Below are positions 62,509 through 64,000 of a stretch of 64,000 bases of DNA, in pieces. Position 1 is the first letter of the stretch. The number at the start of each line of letters is the position of its first letter. This stretch comes from JACTOJ01 sp032335695 (lineage in GTDB: Bacteria > Bacillota > Clostridia > Clostridiales > Clostridiaceae): contig NZ_JACTOJ010000007.1 in the NCBI RefSeq assembly GCF_032335695.1, forward strand, positions 1 through 64,000, given 5' to 3'. The notes beneath the pieces are model-generated. The model worked only from the letters and a program-made list of their open reading frames with translations. It searched no databases and was not told the DNA's origin. The position numbers and the translations under genes were made by a program.

Positions 62509-62558
62509 AATAAAGCTTTATAGCCAATTAACTTTTAGCTTTTATATTTTAAATTATT

Positions 62559-63458
62559 TCAAATATTTTCATCTATAATTTTAATATAGCTATCTATTTT
62601 TTCATTATGGGGTACACCTTCATACCATACCGACCTATTAAAATTTTTATCGCCAAAATATTTGGCTTTCAAAATTATCTCTGGCCTATATTCAAAGTGC
62701 AATATATCAAAGTGAGACCATTTTCCTCCCCAAACAAAATTATTACTTTCAAATATACTTACTAATTGAGGAGAATATTCTTTAATTCTAGCACTGCCTT
62801 GCTCTATGGAAGCCCATTTCCAATAATCTCTTCTATCTCTTGCTAAGTCGATAGCTATTCCAAAGGCATGAGGACTCAGCTGCCCAGTACCGGATATAAC
62901 TCTATAGTTGTAGGTGCCGCTGCTAGGTGCCATGCATCCCCAGATTTTAGGATCACTCTTTGCAGCAGCACTAGCTTCTTCTACAGCTTTTTTAAGAGAG
63001 GCGGCAGCATTATTTCTTTTATTAAATTGGAAACTTCCAAATCCTAAATTAACATTAGTTAGATTTTTAGAGGAAGCACTTTTACTTGCTCCATATACCT
63101 CTGAAAGCAAAGAATAAACTCTTATTCTCCCTGGGTCAAAATTCTTATCCATAACTTTTGAAATAGTCTGAAGAGGGTATACCTGCTCCATCATATCCTG
63201 TATATCTGGAGAGTAAAATTTTGAATCAAAGTTTTTCTCTTTCTTATCATCATATAGGATTTTACGATTAGACTTAGTGACTAGATATAATCTATCCCCT
63301 GAGCCTTTTTCAACTCCAGCAATATCCTCAGGATAGCCCATCATGATACATAAAATGTCTCGCTTAGCTGTAATATTATATTCCTCTGCTTCACCTGCTC
63401 TAGCATTATATCCAATGCAAAACAGAAAGATACACAAAACACAAGTAAACCTTTTCAC
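62559..63458 (-). CDS. secreted M15-type peptidase (D-Ala-D-Ala carboxypeptidase-like)
   Basis: 299 residues with a signal peptide (FTCVLCIFLFCIGYNARAG). The zinc-binding pattern of VanY/endolysin-type peptidases is seen: SPHAFGIAIDLARD (His and Asp ligands) and SHFDILHFEYRP (final His). It probably trims peptidoglycan stems. The start is GTG at 63458. Its leading part (about 30-170) is unlike typical VanY and may bind the wall. Same strand as the amidase gene but separately terminated. Confidence 0.85.
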   Translation of the reverse strand: MKRFTCVLCIFLFCIGYNARAGEAEEYNITAKRDILCIMMGYPEDIAGVEKGSGDRLYLVTKSNRKILYDDKKEKNFDSKFYSPDIQDMMEQVYPLQTISKVMDKNFDPGRIRVYSLLSEVYGASKSASSKNLTNVNLGFGSFQFNKRNNAAASLKKAVEEASAAAKSDPKIWGCMAPSSGTYNYRVISGTGQLSPHAFGIAIDLARDRRDYWKWASIEQGSARIKEYSPQLVSIFESNNFVWGGKWSHFDILHFEYRPEIILKAKYFGDKNFNRSVWYEGVPHNEKIDSYIKIIDENI

Positions 63459-63532
63459 CTCATATCACCACACTCTTATTATATTTGATATTCATATGGT
63501 TTCCTTCAGTGAAGAATATATTCATCTGCCTT

Positions 63533-64000
63533 CTAATCGTTAATAGTAGTTATCTTCAGTTGATACGATCCATCTGGATTTTTGATATCATTTATCCACA
63601 TATTGTAGTATGAACTTCCAAACATTATTCCTTTAGAATTTGCAAACATAAATTTAGCGAAAGTTTTATTTATGGCATCCTTATACTCATTACTGAAAAT
63701 ATCATTGTATCTTCTCATAAATTCTGTTTTGTTATTTATAGTAATCCTTTCCTGATGATTATATATTACTATAGGATAGCAAATATTATCGGCTAAGTGA
63801 TTCGCATCAGAGGAATTTATATATGCTTTAATGTTGCTAACAAAGCTCTCCACTTCACTATCTGATTTATTCTTAGTGGCAGCAGAATACCTGCTCTGCT
63901 CATTTCCATATACTATATCCTTTAATTCAAGATAAAATGGATAAGTATTTTTTCCAGAACTATCTTTCCAATTGCCTTGGATTTTATCATTATTGTCCAA
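63533..64000 (-). CDS. partial protein of unknown function, cut by window edge
   Basis: The 3' 155 codons of a minus-strand gene; the true start lies right of 64000. A beta-rich stretch KDIVYGNEQSRY and an NTF2-like pattern (FVSNIKAYINSSDANHLADNICYPIVIYNHQER, FMRRYNDIFSN) are visible. No function is assigned. The TTG at the window end is probably internal. Confidence 0.6.
   Translation of the reverse strand: MDNNDKIQGNWKDSSGKNTYPFYLELKDIVYGNEQSRYSAATKNKSDSEVESFVSNIKAYINSSDANHLADNICYPIVIYNHQERITINNKTEFMRRYNDIFSNEYKDAINKTFAKFMFANSKGIMFGSSYYNMWINDIKNPDGSYQLKITTIND

Overview
This window looks like chromosomal DNA of a low-GC, anaerobic, spore-forming Firmicute, most likely Clostridium in the broad sense. 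The base composition is very AT-rich, ribosome binding sites are strong AGGAGG types often followed by TTG or GTG starts, and the gene content is clostridial: a T-box before thrS, type III glutamine synthetase, a heme-dependent chemoreceptor of the H-NOX type, SpoIID, a spore-photoproduct-lyase-like radical SAM protein and YkvI. No prophage, CRISPR array or intact insertion sequence is visible. Species cannot be assigned from the roughly 110 bases of 16S rRNA present.

Layout. 1-2.3 kb: the 5' end of a 16S rRNA gene with its promoter, a hairpin-rich spacer, an acetyltransferase with a possible self-sequestering leader, and a large structured repeat. 2.3-10 kb: a Sir2 deacylase, a small membrane-anchored protein, methionine aminopeptidase with a SEC-C zinc motif, T-box-thrS, an ABC-F ATPase and an RlmI-type rRNA methyltransferase. 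10-20 kb: ComB-like phosphatase coupled to a PucR-type regulator, the MsmX-type shared sugar-transport ATPase, two radical SAM proteins, a lipoprotein, YkvI and the H-NOX chemoreceptor. 20-28 kb: SpoIID-like protein, an XRE/S24-like regulator coupled to a DUF3783 protein, cyclophilin, glutamine synthetase III and glutamate racemase. 28-39 kb: a STAS-like protein, a 1767-residue multidomain signalling protein (degenerate kinase, AAA ATPase, TPR, GAF, GGDEF, GAF), a GDSL esterase, oligoendopeptidase F, a stress-type dehydrogenase and a TPR protein. 39-44 kb: thyA-folA (dTMP and tetrahydrofolate) and nadA-nadB-nadC (de novo NAD) with a well-defined promoter and palindromic operator. 44-54 kb: a ClpE-like unfoldase, the ACT/PFL pair, a PadR-DUF2812-NatA-NatB efflux cassette, a PH-domain protein and a lone CpsD-like tyrosine kinase. 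54-64 kb: a beta-hydroxyacid dehydrogenase, a five-gene operon (nucleosidase, SPL-like radical SAM, short-chain dehydrogenase and two duplicated alpha/beta hydrolases), rarA, and secreted cell-wall or amidase-type enzymes.

The most distinctive non-coding content is a repeat family. A short hairpin unit (about 45 bp) recurs at many gene ends. Twice it is joined to a roughly 235 bp element with imperfect terminal inverted repeats and nested stems, directly upstream of sir2 and thyA. A third copy keeps the termini but carries a different, single-hairpin interior. The thyA copy has itself been invaded by a 169 bp MITE flanked by a perfect 8 bp target duplication. Among proteins, the pseudokinase-AAA-TPR-GGDEF giant and the nucleosidase/SPL-like operon are the best candidates for undescribed systems.
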